NCBI GenBank assembly: GCA_027315365.1
Contig: DAHUYF010000094.1
Span: forward strand, 1 to 36,794
Direction of reading: 5' to 3'
DNA length: 36,794 nucleotides
From: Rhodospirillales bacterium
Lineage (GTDB): Bacteria; Pseudomonadota; Alphaproteobacteria; ATCC43930; CGMCC-115725
Both the position numbers and the translations under genes were made by a program. Position 1 is the stretch's first letter, and the number at the start of each line of letters is the position of its first letter. The notes beneath the pieces are model-generated. The model was not told the origin of the DNA, made no database searches, and saw only the letters and a program-made list of their open reading frames with translations. This document shows, one piece after another, positions 1 through 11,632 of the stretch.

Positions 1-306
1 CTCGGCGTCGACTACAGCAAGTTCCTCCTCGGCGGCCATCAGGGCTTCCCCGTCGTCCACGCCGAATGCGACTTCCGCGCACCGAGCCGGATGGGCGAGC
101 GGCTCAAGCTGACGCTGCTCGTCGAGCGCATCGGACGCTCGTCGCTGAGCTTCCTCATCGTCGGGCATCTCCACGCCCGCGAGCGGCTCAGGGCGCGGAT
201 CGTGACCGCGATGATCGCGCTCGACACCGGCACGTCGATGCCGCTGCCCGACCCGCTGCGCGACGCGGTCGAGACCTACCGGCGCCGCTGCGAGGCGACG
301 GCGTAA
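1..306 (+). CDS. Acyl-CoA thioesterase, hotdog fold (3' end only)
   Basis: The frame is open from base 1 and ends at TAA 304-306, so only the last 101 residues are present and the start lies outside the window. The visible part has the pattern of the 4-hydroxybenzoyl-CoA thioesterase (4HBT) family: a FPVVHAECDFRAPSRMGE segment (about residues 16-33 of the fragment) followed by a strand-rich LLVERIGRSSLSFLIV segment. Family members hydrolyse acyl-CoA thioesters in the cytoplasm; the substrate cannot be told from this fragment. The catalytic Asp/Glu region would lie upstream. It runs tail to tail with gltB with a 13 bp gap and no obvious terminator between them. Confidence 0.75.
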   Translation, partial: LGVDYSKFLLGGHQGFPVVHAECDFRAPSRMGERLKLTLLVERIGRSSLSFLIVGHLHARERLRARIVTAMIALDTGTSMPLPDPLRDAVETYRRRCEATA

Positions 307-319
307 AGCCGCCGCCTAA

Positions 320-4846
<4,527 letters not shown>

Positions 4847-4855
4847 GGCGGCGCC

Positions 4856-5461
4856 TCAGCTTTGGGTGATCGGGATGTGGCCGGGCTCGGACGCGACGCG
4901 GTCGAGCCAGCGTCGGATCGCGGCGTAGGGAGTGAGATCGAAGCCCCCTTCCTCGGCAACATGCGTGTAGGCGTAGAGCGCGATGTCGGCGATCGAGTAG
5001 CGCTCGCCGACGAAATAGCGGCGGGAGCCGAGATGGCCTTCCATCACGGCGAGCGCGGCCTCGCCCCAGCGGCGCTTGCCCTCGACTTGCTCCCGGCGCC
5101 CGTCGTCCATCAGCCGATGCGTGATCCAGTAGCGCAGGGTGGCGATGTTGGGCTCGTGGCTGTACTGCTCGAAGAACAGCCATTGCAGCACCAGCGCGCG
5201 CTCGAAGCGATCCGACGGCAGGAAGCGCGTGCCCTCCGCGAGATAGCAGAGGATCGCATTCGACTCCGCCAGGCATCGCCCGTCCTCGACGTCGAGCACG
5301 GGGACGCGACCGTTGGGATTGAGCCGGAGGAAATCCGGGGTTCGCGTGGCGCCGCGATCGACGTCGTACTCGACGCGGGCGAAGGGCAGCCCAAGCAGGG
5401 TCAGCAGCAGGCGCACCTTGTAGCCGTTGCCCGAGGTGATGTGATCGTGGAGGCGCAGCAT
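4856..5461 (-). CDS. Glutathione S-transferase family protein
   Basis: The 201-residue protein has a thioredoxin-like N-terminal domain. SGNGYKVRLLL near residue 10 is the position of the catalytic Ser/Asn, GRVPVLD carries the cis-proline, and AESNAIL is the glutathione gamma-glutamyl binding motif (about residues 66-72). An all-helical C-terminal domain follows, with the conserved ERYSIADIALYAYTH N-capping segment. GST-family proteins conjugate or reduce substrates using glutathione in the cytosol; the substrate is not evident here. It lies between gltD (5 bp gap) and gltB (9 bp gap) on the same strand and is almost certainly cotranscribed. A GGAG element precedes the ATG. The placement within the glutamate synthase operon is unusual; a metabolic link through glutamate/glutathione is only inference. 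Confidence 0.9.
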   Translation of the reverse strand: MLRLHDHITSGNGYKVRLLLTLLGLPFARVEYDVDRGATRTPDFLRLNPNGRVPVLDVEDGRCLAESNAILCYLAEGTRFLPSDRFERALVLQWLFFEQYSHEPNIATLRYWITHRLMDDGRREQVEGKRRWGEAALAVMEGHLGSRRYFVGERYSIADIALYAYTHVAEEGGFDLTPYAAIRRWLDRVASEPGHIPITQS

Positions 5462-5466
5462 GGCGC

Positions 5467-6906
5467 TCACTCCGCCGCCGCCACGCTCGCCGCGGCGGCT
5501 TTCGCCTGCAGATAGCGGTGCATCTGCTCGGCCGCGTCGCGGCCGTCGCGAATGCCCCAGACCACGAGCGAGGCGCCGCGCACGATGTCGCCGGCGGCAA
5601 AGACGCCGTCGAGCGCCGTCATCATGCTGCGCTGGTCGATCTCGAGCGTGCCCCAGCGGCCGAGCTTGAGTTCGGGGGCACCGAAGAGGCGCGGCAGATC
5701 CTCGGGGTCGAAGCCCAAGGCGGCAATGACGAGATCGGCGGGCAGCTCGAAATGGCTGCCGGGAAGCGGCTGCGGCACCTGCCGGCCGCCGGCGTCGGCG
5801 ATCCCGAGATGCATGCGATGGGCGCGCACCTGGCGCACCACCCCCTCGCCCAGCAGCGCCTCCGGCGCGGCAAGCCAGACGAACTCGACGCCCTCCTCCT
5901 CGGCGTGCTGCACCTCGCGCTGCGAGCCCGGCATGTTCTTGCGGTCCCGGCGATAGAGGCAGCGCACCGCGCGGGCGCCCTGGCGGATGGCGGTGCGCAC
6001 GCAATCCATCGCCGTGTCGCCGCCGCCGACCACCACCACATCCTTGCCGCGCGCATCGAGCGCGCCGCTGTCGAAATCCGGCACCGCGTCGCCGAGCTCC
6101 TTGCGGTTGGCGGCGGTGAGATAGGCCAGCGCCGGCACGACGTTGCCGAGGCCGACGCCCGGACAGGTCATCTCGCGCGCCTGGTAGACGCCGGTGGCGA
6201 TGAGCAGCGCGTCGTGGCGGCGGCGCAGCTCGGCGAGGCTGACGTCCGCGCCGACGGCGGTATTGAGGTGGAAGCGGATGCCGCCCTGCTCCAGCAGAGC
6301 ATGGCGGCGCGCCACCACCTGCTTCTCCAGCTTGAAGTTGGGGATGCCGTAGACGAGCAGCCCGCCGACCCGGTCGTAGCGGTCGTAGACATGGACCTGG
6401 TAGCCGCGCCGGCGCAGCTGCTCGGCGGCGGCGAGGCCGGCTGGGCCGGCGCCGATGATGCCGACCGATTGCGGCCGCTCGCGCGAGGGCTGCGGCGGCG
6501 CCACCCAGCCTTGGGCGAAGGCGGTCTCGGTGATGTATTTCTCGATGGCGCCGATGCTGACCGAGGCGAAGCCCTTCTCGATCACGCAATTGCCTTCGCA
6601 GAGCCGGTCCTGCGGACAGATGCGGCCGCAGATCTCGGGCATGCTGTTGGTGGCGGCGGCAGCCTCGTAGGCCTCTTGCAGCCGGCCCTCGGCGGTCAGC
6701 ATCAGCCAGTCCGGGATATTGTTGCCGAGCGGGCAATGCACCTGGCAGTAGGGGATGCCGCATTGCGAGCAGCGGCTCGCCTGCTGCTGCGCCTGCGCCG
6801 GGTCGAACTCGCCATAGATCTCGCCGAAGTCGCGACGGCGCTCGGTCGGCGGCCGCTTTTCCGGCATGGCCTTGGCCAGCGATGTGAACTGCAGCAGCCG
6901 CGTCAC
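5467..6906 (-). CDS. gltD: Glutamate synthase (NADPH) small subunit
   Basis: The 479-residue protein passes electrons from NADPH through FAD and Fe-S clusters to GltB. Cysteines 46, 49, 54 and 58 in CSQCGIPYCQVHCP form the N-terminal Fe-S site, GIIGAGPAGLAAAEQLRRRG is the FAD Rossmann motif, VVVVGGGDTAMDC is the NADPH motif, and GVFAAGDIVRGASLVVW is the C-terminal FAD segment. I chose the GTG at 6904-6906 because AAAGGAG stands six bases upstream and the product has the usual family length. A further upstream ATG (6996) would overlap the likely promoter. First gene of the gltD-GST-gltB operon. Confidence 0.95.
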   Translation of the reverse strand: MTRLLQFTSLAKAMPEKRPPTERRRDFGEIYGEFDPAQAQQQASRCSQCGIPYCQVHCPLGNNIPDWLMLTAEGRLQEAYEAAAATNSMPEICGRICPQDRLCEGNCVIEKGFASVSIGAIEKYITETAFAQGWVAPPQPSRERPQSVGIIGAGPAGLAAAEQLRRRGYQVHVYDRYDRVGGLLVYGIPNFKLEKQVVARRHALLEQGGIRFHLNTAVGADVSLAELRRRHDALLIATGVYQAREMTCPGVGLGNVVPALAYLTAANRKELGDAVPDFDSGALDARGKDVVVVGGGDTAMDCVRTAIRQGARAVRCLYRRDRKNMPGSQREVQHAEEEGVEFVWLAAPEALLGEGVVRQVRAHRMHLGIADAGGRQVPQPLPGSHFELPADLVIAALGFDPEDLPRLFGAPELKLGRWGTLEIDQRSMMTALDGVFAAGDIVRGASLVVWGIRDGRDAAEQMHRYLQAKAAAASVAAAE

Positions 6907-7228
6907 CTGCGCTCCTTTCGACCGTCGATGGCGCCGATTCCGAGGCGGCGCGCCGTTCTTGCTTTGGGGTGACTGATATTGGCGACTCTCCGCCATTAGG
7001 TCAATTTATTTTACTATTTCTCCGGAAAATCTCGCTCAACGCCCCGCGGGGCGAGATAACGGCGCTGATAACAGAAATTTGATACTGAATTAAGACTAAA
7101 ATCTCTTTTCCGCACCAAAGCCTTACCCGACTCCGACGTTGCCTCTGCGCAAAAAAACAGCGATTCTGCTCGGCGGGAGGCGAGGACCGCCGCCATCCCC
7201 GGCGCCGCCATTGTGCTAGCATCGGGAC
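6907..7228. other. Divergent gltD / DUF924 intergenic region
   Basis: These 322 bases are locally AT-rich around 6996-7110, in contrast to the genes on both sides. They hold the gltD promoter candidate and a perfect 14-base palindrome CGCCCCGCGGGGCG (7040-7053) about 40 bases upstream of the glt -35 box. CTCGC (7031-7035) and GCGAG (7051-7055) also pair around the first half of it. Near the DUF924 start is TTGTGCTAG (7211-7219), which includes a TGC-TAGCAT extended -10 shape. I see no gene here. Confidence 0.5.
6976..7004 (-). promoter_or_regulatory. Candidate sigma-70 promoter of the glt operon
   Basis: On the minus strand TTGACC (6999-7004) is separated by 17 bases from CAATAT (6976-6981). 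This resembles the alphaproteobacterial TTGAC / CTATAT pattern and predicts a start near 6969, giving a leader of about 63 bases before the gltD GTG. Confidence 0.5.
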
Positions 7229-7822
7229 ATGCTCCGGCCCCGTGGTACCGAGCGCGCCGCCGCGCTGCTCGATTTCTGGTTCGGGCCCGACGGCTCGCCG
7301 GGCTGCGATCGGCCGCGCGCCGTCTGGTTCCAGCCGCGGCGGGGCTTCGACGCGGCGCTGCGCCGGCGCTTTGCGCGCGATCACGCCCGGGCGGCGGCCG
7401 GCGGCTATGGCCATTGGCGGACCGCGCCCGAGACCTGCCTCGCCCTGGTGCTGCTGCTCGACCAGCTGCCGCGCAACCTCCATCGCGGCACGCGGCGCGC
7501 CTATGCGAGCGACGCCCGGGCGCGCGCGCTGGCACGCCACGCGCTGGCGCGCGGCTTCGACCGCCGCGTGGCGCCGGTGCGGCGCTGGTTCTTCTACCTA
7601 CCGTTCATGCACAGCGAGGCTCTCGCCGACCAGGAGACGGGCCTCGCGCTCTACGCGGCGCTGCCGGCCGGCCCAGGCACCGCACAGGCGCTCGCGGCGG
7701 CGCGGCAGCATCGCGACATCATCGCCCGCTTCGGCCGCTTCCCCCATCGCAACCGCTTCCTCGGCCGCACCGGCACCGCGGAAGAGGAAGCGTTCCTGAA
7801 AGAGCCGGGATCATCGTTCTGA
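7229..7822 (+). CDS. DUF924 family protein
   Basis: The 197-residue soluble protein shows the DUF924 signature. LLDFWFG is near the N-terminus, LLLDQLPRN lies around residue 75, WFFYLPFMHSE around 120, and HRDIIARFGRFPHRN around 160. The family is thought to form an all-helical, TPR-like fold; its role is unknown and I do not infer one. The start is the first ATG, and TAGCAT at 7217-7222 sits so close that the transcript could be nearly leaderless. The neighbours (divergent glt operon, convergent NTF2-like gene) give no functional hint. Confidence 0.9.
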   Translation: MLRPRGTERAAALLDFWFGPDGSPGCDRPRAVWFQPRRGFDAALRRRFARDHARAAAGGYGHWRTAPETCLALVLLLDQLPRNLHRGTRRAYASDARARALARHALARGFDRRVAPVRRWFFYLPFMHSEALADQETGLALYAALPAGPGTAQALAAARQHRDIIARFGRFPHRNRFLGRTGTAEEEAFLKEPGSSF

Positions 7823-7901
7823 GCGCCGCGCCCAAAGTTCGCGGCAAGGGTTCGCTGCGGCACGGCAGGCACCGCATTCTGCCGGCTCTCGCCGTGCGTG
7901 A

Positions 7902-8297
7902 TCAGGCGCGGCCAGGCACCTCGCTGCGCTCCACATGATAGGCCTTGGCGGTGATCAGCCATTCGCCGTCGATGCGGTGATAGACGAGGTAGTCGACGAA
8001 GACGGCGGTATTGATCCTGACGCGCACCTTGACCAGAGCTTGCGTCGCGGAGGCGACGTCCAGCAGGAGAATCTCCTGCTCGCGCGGCGCGCCGAGGGAT
8101 TGCGGCGAAGGGCGGCCGGCGAGCATCGCCTTGAAGGTCGCCGCCGGCCAAACGGTCATGACGCCGTCGCGGAACCCGTGCAGTTGCGCCGTGGCGCGGA
8201 AGACGCGGTCGAAACCGGCGATATCAGAATCATACATCAGGTCAAAATAGCGGGCGACGGCCCGGGTCAGGCTCTCGACGGCGGAAGCGTCAGTCAT
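7902..8297 (-). CDS. NTF2-like (SnoaL / lumazine-binding type) protein
   Basis: The 131-residue protein looks like a cystatin-type alpha+beta cone of the nuclear transport factor 2 superfamily. An N-terminal helix (SLTRAVARYFDLMYDSDIAGFDRVF) precedes HGFRDG, and the strands include VKVRVRINTAVFVDYLVYHRIDGEWLI and the end segment AKAYHVE. Members include small isomerases, hydrolases and binding proteins; no catalytic pair can be assigned with confidence. GGAG lies eight bases before the ATG. It diverges from the Lrp-type regulator (134 bp apart) and could be one of its targets, which is inference only. Confidence 0.75.
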   Translation of the reverse strand: MTDASAVESLTRAVARYFDLMYDSDIAGFDRVFRATAQLHGFRDGVMTVWPAATFKAMLAGRPSPQSLGAPREQEILLLDVASATQALVKVRVRINTAVFVDYLVYHRIDGEWLITAKAYHVERSEVPGRA

Positions 8298-8377
8298 CGG
8301 CGGTCTCCAACAGTAAGGGGCACGCAGGCGGAGTATCGCGCCGGAGGCCGGGGCAGGTCCTTGCCAATTGCTCTAGA

Positions 8378-8405
8378 ATGACATCCTGATTTACGGTTCT
8401 ATGCT
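8378..8405 (+). promoter_or_regulatory. Candidate promoter of the Lrp/AsnC gene
   Basis: ATGACA (8378-8383) and TATGCT (8400-8405) are 16 bases apart, 26 bases before the ATG. TAGAA (8374-8378) and TTCTA (8397-8401) form a short inverted repeat that brackets this promoter and might be an autoregulatory operator, since Lrp-type proteins often control their own gene. Confidence 0.35.
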
Positions 8406-8431
8406 AAATTATCGCGGCTGAAAGATGAATC

Positions 8432-8920
8432 ATGCCAGAATCTGAGCTCGACACGATCGACCGGGCGATCGTCGCCGCGCTGCAGGCGGATGGCCGGCTG
8501 AGCAATGTCGATCTCGCCGCACGCATCGGGCTCTCGCCATCGCCCTGCTTGCGCCGGGTGAAGCGGCTGGAGCGCGAAGGCTACATCGAGGCTTATCGCG
8601 CGATGTTGCAGCGCCGGCGCATCGGGCTCGGCCTCACGGTCTTTGTGGGGATCAAGATCGAGGGCCATGCCGATGCGCGCGCCGATGCGCTGCAGGAGGC
8701 GATCGTCGCCATGCCGGAGATCGTCGCCTGTCACATGGTCTCGGGCGAGGCGGATTATCTCATCGAGGTCGTCGTCCCCGACCTCGAGCATTACCAGCGC
8801 TTTCTCCTCGGCAAGCTGCTGAGCCTGCCGATCATCAAGGAGGTGCGCAGCAACATCGCGATCCAGACGCTGAAGACGGCCGCACCGCTGCCGCTCGACC
8901 ATCTCGCACCGCAGCGCTGA
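8432..8920 (+). CDS. Lrp/AsnC family transcriptional regulator
   Basis: The 162-residue protein is of normal length for the family. LDTIDRAIVAALQADGRLSNVDLAARIGLSPSPCLRRVKRLEREGYI (about 6-52) is the N-terminal winged helix-turn-helix. The C-terminal RAM effector domain follows (about 68-145), with GEADYLIEVVVPDLEHYQRFL, the region that binds amino acids in Lrp. It would act as an oligomeric DNA-binding regulator responding to an amino acid or related ligand, not identifiable here. It diverges from the NTF2-like gene and converges with the NUDIX gene (22 bp gap). The SD is weak (GAAAGA). Confidence 0.92.
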   Translation: MPESELDTIDRAIVAALQADGRLSNVDLAARIGLSPSPCLRRVKRLEREGYIEAYRAMLQRRRIGLGLTVFVGIKIEGHADARADALQEAIVAMPEIVACHMVSGEADYLIEVVVPDLEHYQRFLLGKLLSLPIIKEVRSNIAIQTLKTAAPLPLDHLAPQR

Positions 8921-8942
8921 GCACGCGGGCCGCTGGTGCGCG

Positions 8943-9527
8943 CTACGCCGTCCGTTTCCGCCGCCGCGCCACATCGGCGAGACCGAGGGAGGCGGCGACG
9001 GCGCTGCCGATGATCGCGATGTCGCCCGCCGCCAGGGCGGCGCGCAGCGCCCGGCGCGACAGCAGCTCGAGCCGCATTTCCTCGAGATCGCCCGGCTGCG
9101 CCGGCTGCACCGGGCGGGCGCCATAGGCGGCGAAGACATGGCACAGGCCGCAGCCCTGATTGCCGGCATTGCTGAAACTGCCGAGCTTGCGCCATTCCGG
9201 CGCGGCATAGCCGGTCTCTTCGAGCAGCTCGCGCTCGGCCGCCTGCTGCGCGTCCTCCTGCGGCTCGACATGACCGGCGGGCAGCGTGAGGCTCACCCGC
9301 CGCGGCCCGTGCTTGTATTGCCTGAGGCACAGCACGCGGCGCTCCGCCGTTTCGGCGTAGATCATGGCGTAGCTCGGCATCTCGATCTGGACGTAGTCCT
9401 CGACCACGCGCCCGTCCGGCAGCGCCACCGCCTCGAGCGCCACGCTGAGACGCGGCGGCAGGGCAAAGAGCGGCTTGCGGCCGAGCACCCGCCAGGGACG
9501 CAGCGCCGCGGGATCTTGCGCGCTCAT
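8943..9527 (-). CDS. NUDIX hydrolase
   Basis: The 194-residue protein has a complete NUDIX box at about residues 84-106: GHVEPQEDAQQAAE followed by RELLEETGY, matching Gx5Ex7REUxEExGU. The glutamates of this box bind Mg2+ for hydrolysis of a nucleoside-diphosphate-linked substrate. An N-terminal beta region (DYVQIEMPSYAMIYAET) precedes the box, as in ADP-ribose/ADP-sugar pyrophosphatase-type members, but the substrate cannot be assigned. GGAG stands six bases before the ATG. The downstream neighbour is the convergent Lrp gene; 29 bases upstream is the stop of the NAD(P)-binding gene on the same strand. Confidence 0.9.
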   Translation of the reverse strand: MSAQDPAALRPWRVLGRKPLFALPPRLSVALEAVALPDGRVVEDYVQIEMPSYAMIYAETAERRVLCLRQYKHGPRRVSLTLPAGHVEPQEDAQQAAERELLEETGYAAPEWRKLGSFSNAGNQGCGLCHVFAAYGARPVQPAQPGDLEEMRLELLSRRALRAALAAGDIAIIGSAVAASLGLADVARRRKRTA

Positions 9528-9556
9528 GCTCGCTCCGCCGCGGGACCCGCCGCCGG

Positions 9557-10531
9557 TCAGCGGCCGGACGGCCCGTAACTGGCGCTGCGCTCAGGCGCCC
9601 GCCAGGCGCCACCGCGGCGGAAGCGGGCGAGATAGGTCGGCAGCACCAGCTCGAGCGCGGTCGGCAGCAGGCCGAGATCGCCGAGGCCGAAGGCGCCTTG
9701 GGCCACGACGTTGTCCCGCCGCAACAGCGTCACCTGGTCGCGGGTCAAGGGCGGGGTCGGCAGCAGCTCGAGGAACGCCGCCTCGACGGAGGCGACGGCG
9801 AAAGGCACGCTGACCAGCGCGCGGCGGCGATCGATCTCGCGCAGCATGAGCTCCATCAGCTGGCGGAAGCTCAGCACTTCCGGCCCGCCCAACTCGTAGG
9901 TCCGGCCGGCCGCATCGGCGCGGTCGAGCGCCGCCAGCGCCGCGTCGGCGACGTCCCCGACATAGACCGGCTGGAACCGCGTCCGGCCGCCGCCGATCAG
10001 CGGCAGCGCCGGCAGGTAGCGCGCCAGCGCGGCGAAGCGGTTGAAGAACGCATCCTCGGGCCCGAACACCACCGAGGGACGCAGCACGGTAGCGCCGGGG
10101 AAGGCAGCGCGTACCGCCGCCTCGCCCTCGGCCTTGGAGCGGGCATAGGCGGAGGGCGAGGCCGGATCGGCGCCGATCGCCGAGACATGGACGAAGCGCC
10201 GGCAGCCCGCGGCATGCGCGAGGCGCGCCAGCAGCGCCGGGCCGCGATGATGGACGAGGTCGAAACGCTGCGCGCCGCGCTGGTAGAGGATGCCGGCGGC
10301 GGAGACCACGGCATCGGCGCCGGCGATCGCCGCAGCGAGCCGCTTCTCGTCGCCCAGCCCGGCATTGACCAGCGCGATCTGCCCGACATCGCCCATCGGC
10401 CGCAAATAGCCGGCGCTGGCGGCGTGGCGGCCGATCACGGTGACGACGGCGCCATGCCGCGCCAGCCGCTTGACGATGTAGCGGCCGATGAAGCCGGAGC
10501 CGCCGATGACGGTGACACGCCGGTACTGCAT
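9557..10531 (-). CDS. Complex I NDUFA9-like NAD(P)-binding protein
   Basis: The 324-residue protein is an atypical short-chain dehydrogenase/NAD-dependent epimerase. VTVIGGSGFIGRYIVKRL (about 7-24) is the Rossmann dinucleotide loop, VHVSAIGAD and SAYARSKAEGEAAV hold the Ser and the YxxxK-like pair, and FQPVYVGDVADAALAAL is characteristic of the complex I NDUFA9 subunit family found in alphaproteobacteria. The family is linked to respiratory complex I structure and to NADPH binding; whether this copy is a subunit is not shown. I chose the ATG at 10531, preceded by GGGAGGGAG, instead of an in-frame ATG 33 bases further out. It is probably cotranscribed with the NUDIX gene downstream. Confidence 0.85.
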   Translation of the reverse strand: MQYRRVTVIGGSGFIGRYIVKRLARHGAVVTVIGRHAASAGYLRPMGDVGQIALVNAGLGDEKRLAAAIAGADAVVSAAGILYQRGAQRFDLVHHRGPALLARLAHAAGCRRFVHVSAIGADPASPSAYARSKAEGEAAVRAAFPGATVLRPSVVFGPEDAFFNRFAALARYLPALPLIGGGRTRFQPVYVGDVADAALAALDRADAAGRTYELGGPEVLSFRQLMELMLREIDRRRALVSVPFAVASVEAAFLELLPTPPLTRDQVTLLRRDNVVAQGAFGLGDLGLLPTALELVLPTYLARFRRGGAWRAPERSASYGPSGR

Positions 10532-10624
10532 GGGGACTCCCTCCCGCCGAGAGAGGGGTTTCATACAACAGGGCGGCCGCGAAGACGAGTGGGGCGGTTT
10601 TCAGTCGTCGGCGGTTGGTTTTCG

Positions 10625-10681
10625 GTTATCAGCGATCAGCCGGACCGATGCCCGCCCTGCCGATCACGGATCACCGATAAC
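10625..10681. repeat. Imperfect inverted repeat in the spacer before tRNA-Leu
   Basis: GTTATCAGCGATC (10625-10637) and GATCACCGATAAC (10669-10681) are complementary at 11 of 13 positions around a 31-base centre. Just upstream the heptamer GGTTTTC occurs twice (10596-10602 and 10617-10623) in a short G/T-rich run unlike the surrounding coding DNA. This looks like an intergenic repeat element; function unknown. Confidence 0.5.
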
Positions 10682-10698
10682 TCGGGCAACCGCCGGCA

Positions 10699-10727
10699 TT
10701 GACATCGGCGTGCCGCTTTCGTAATCA
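10699..10727 (+). promoter_or_regulatory. Candidate promoter of tRNA-Leu
   Basis: A perfect TTGACA (10699-10704) is followed after 17 bases by TAATCA (10722-10727), a poor -10 match. The tRNA begins 12 bases further on, which fits a short leader. Confidence 0.5.
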
Positions 10728-10739
10728 CTTGCCCGGCTT

Positions 10740-10826
10740 GCCCAGGTGGCGGAATTGGTAGACGCGCTAGATTCAGGTTCTAGTGGCCGAAAGGTCGTGG
10801 AAGTTCGAGTCTTCTCCTGGGCACCA
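10740..10826 (+). tRNA. tRNA-Leu (CAG)
   Basis: The 87-base gene folds as a class II tRNA. The acceptor GCCCAGG pairs with CCTGGGC and is followed by an encoded ACCA. The D arm holds GGAATTGGTAGAC. The anticodon stem CTAGA/TCTAG has loop TTCAGGT, with CAG at 10774-10776. A long variable arm (TGGCCGAAAGGTCGTG) and the GTTCGAGTC T arm complete it. The CAG anticodon reads CUG leucine codons, heavily used in such GC-rich genes. Confidence 0.97.
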
Positions 10827-10861
10827 TCGCCGCTGTCGACCGTGCGCAGGTGAGCGCCCCG

Positions 10862-11473
10862 ATGAGCATCCACCTTCATCACGGCGACCTGCCGGAAGGG
10901 ATCGTCTTCGGCGGCAGCGTCGCCATCGACACCGAGACGATGGGCCTCGACCCCGGGCGCGACCGGCTGTGCCTGGCGCAGCTCTCGGCCGGTGACGGCG
11001 TCTGCCATCTCGTGCAGTTCACCAAGGGCGGCTACGCCGCGCCCCGCCTCAAGGCGCTGCTCGCCGATCCCGCGGTGCTCAAGATATTCCATTTCGGCCG
11101 CTTCGACATCGCCGTGCTGCAGCGCTATCTCGGCGTCGCGACGCGGCCGGTCTATTGCACCAAGATCGCGTCGCGCTTGGTGCGCACCTTCACTGACCGG
11201 CACGGGCTCAAGGATCTCGTGCGCGACCTGCTCGGCGTCGAGATCTCCAAGCAGCAGCAATCCTCCGACTGGGGATCGCCCGAACTCAGCGACGAGCAGC
11301 TCCGCTATGCCGCCTCCGACGTGCTTCACCTCCACGCGTTGAAGGCGAAGCTCGACGAGATGCTGGCGCGCGAAGGGCGCACGGCGCTGGCGCAATCCTG
11401 CTTCGACTTCCTGCCGACGCGCGCGCTGCTCGATCTCGGCGGCTGGGCGGCCGAGGACATCTTCGCGCATTGA
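10862..11473 (+). CDS. rnd: Short RNase D-type 3'-5' exonuclease
   Basis: The 203-residue protein has the DEDDy exonuclease core: Asp23 and Glu25 in AIDTETMGL, Asp82 in FHFGRFDIAVL, and Tyr149/Asp153 in YAASDVLHL. It lacks the C-terminal HRDC domains of E. coli RNase D (about 375 residues), which is usual for the short alphaproteobacterial form. It would trim 3' ends of tRNA or other RNA in the cytoplasm; it begins 35 bases after a tRNA gene. I chose ATG 10862, with AGGTGA nine bases upstream; an in-frame GTG at 10850 adds four residues but has no SD. Confidence 0.9.
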   Translation: MSIHLHHGDLPEGIVFGGSVAIDTETMGLDPGRDRLCLAQLSAGDGVCHLVQFTKGGYAAPRLKALLADPAVLKIFHFGRFDIAVLQRYLGVATRPVYCTKIASRLVRTFTDRHGLKDLVRDLLGVEISKQQQSSDWGSPELSDEQLRYAASDVLHLHALKAKLDEMLAREGRTALAQSCFDFLPTRALLDLGGWAAEDIFAH

Positions 11474-11475
11474 TC

Positions 11476-11502
11476 TGCCGGTACTGCCGGTACCGCCGGT
11501 GC
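11476..11502 (+). repeat. Three tandem 9-base units after rnd
   Basis: TGCCGGTAC occurs twice in tandem (11476-11484, 11485-11493), followed by a third copy with two changes, CGCCGGTGC (11494-11502). It sits directly after the rnd stop codon. It is too short to call a functional element. Confidence 0.5.
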
Positions 11503-11568
11503 TGGCGCGCAGCGCCGCCGCGAAAAATCTGCCGCAGCGCACAAAACGGGAACACAACCCTCGATTCG

Positions 11569-11596
11569 TTGACATTTAGGGATGGGCGCGCATAGT
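11569..11596 (+). promoter_or_regulatory. Candidate promoter of the kdsD-lptCAB operon
   Basis: TTGACA (11569-11574) and CATAGT (11591-11596) are separated by 16 bases and lie in a locally AT-richer stretch. The predicted start near 11603 leaves about 30 bases of leader before the kdsD ATG. The next three genes overlap, so this promoter would serve all four. Confidence 0.55.
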
Positions 11597-11632
11597 CCCC
11601 CCTATCATGCATAGCGGATCGCATGCGTTGTC

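Noticed and set aside
6907-6996. N-terminal extension of gltD from ATG 6996
   Set aside because: The extension is Arg/Ser/Gln-rich with no family match, overlaps the likely promoter, and the GTG at 6906 has an excellent SD.
11551-11575. Possible LexA box near the kdsD promoter (GAAC and GTT half-sites)
   Set aside because: The spacing and orientation do not fit the alphaproteobacterial GTTC-N7-GTTC or GAAC-N7-GAAC pattern.
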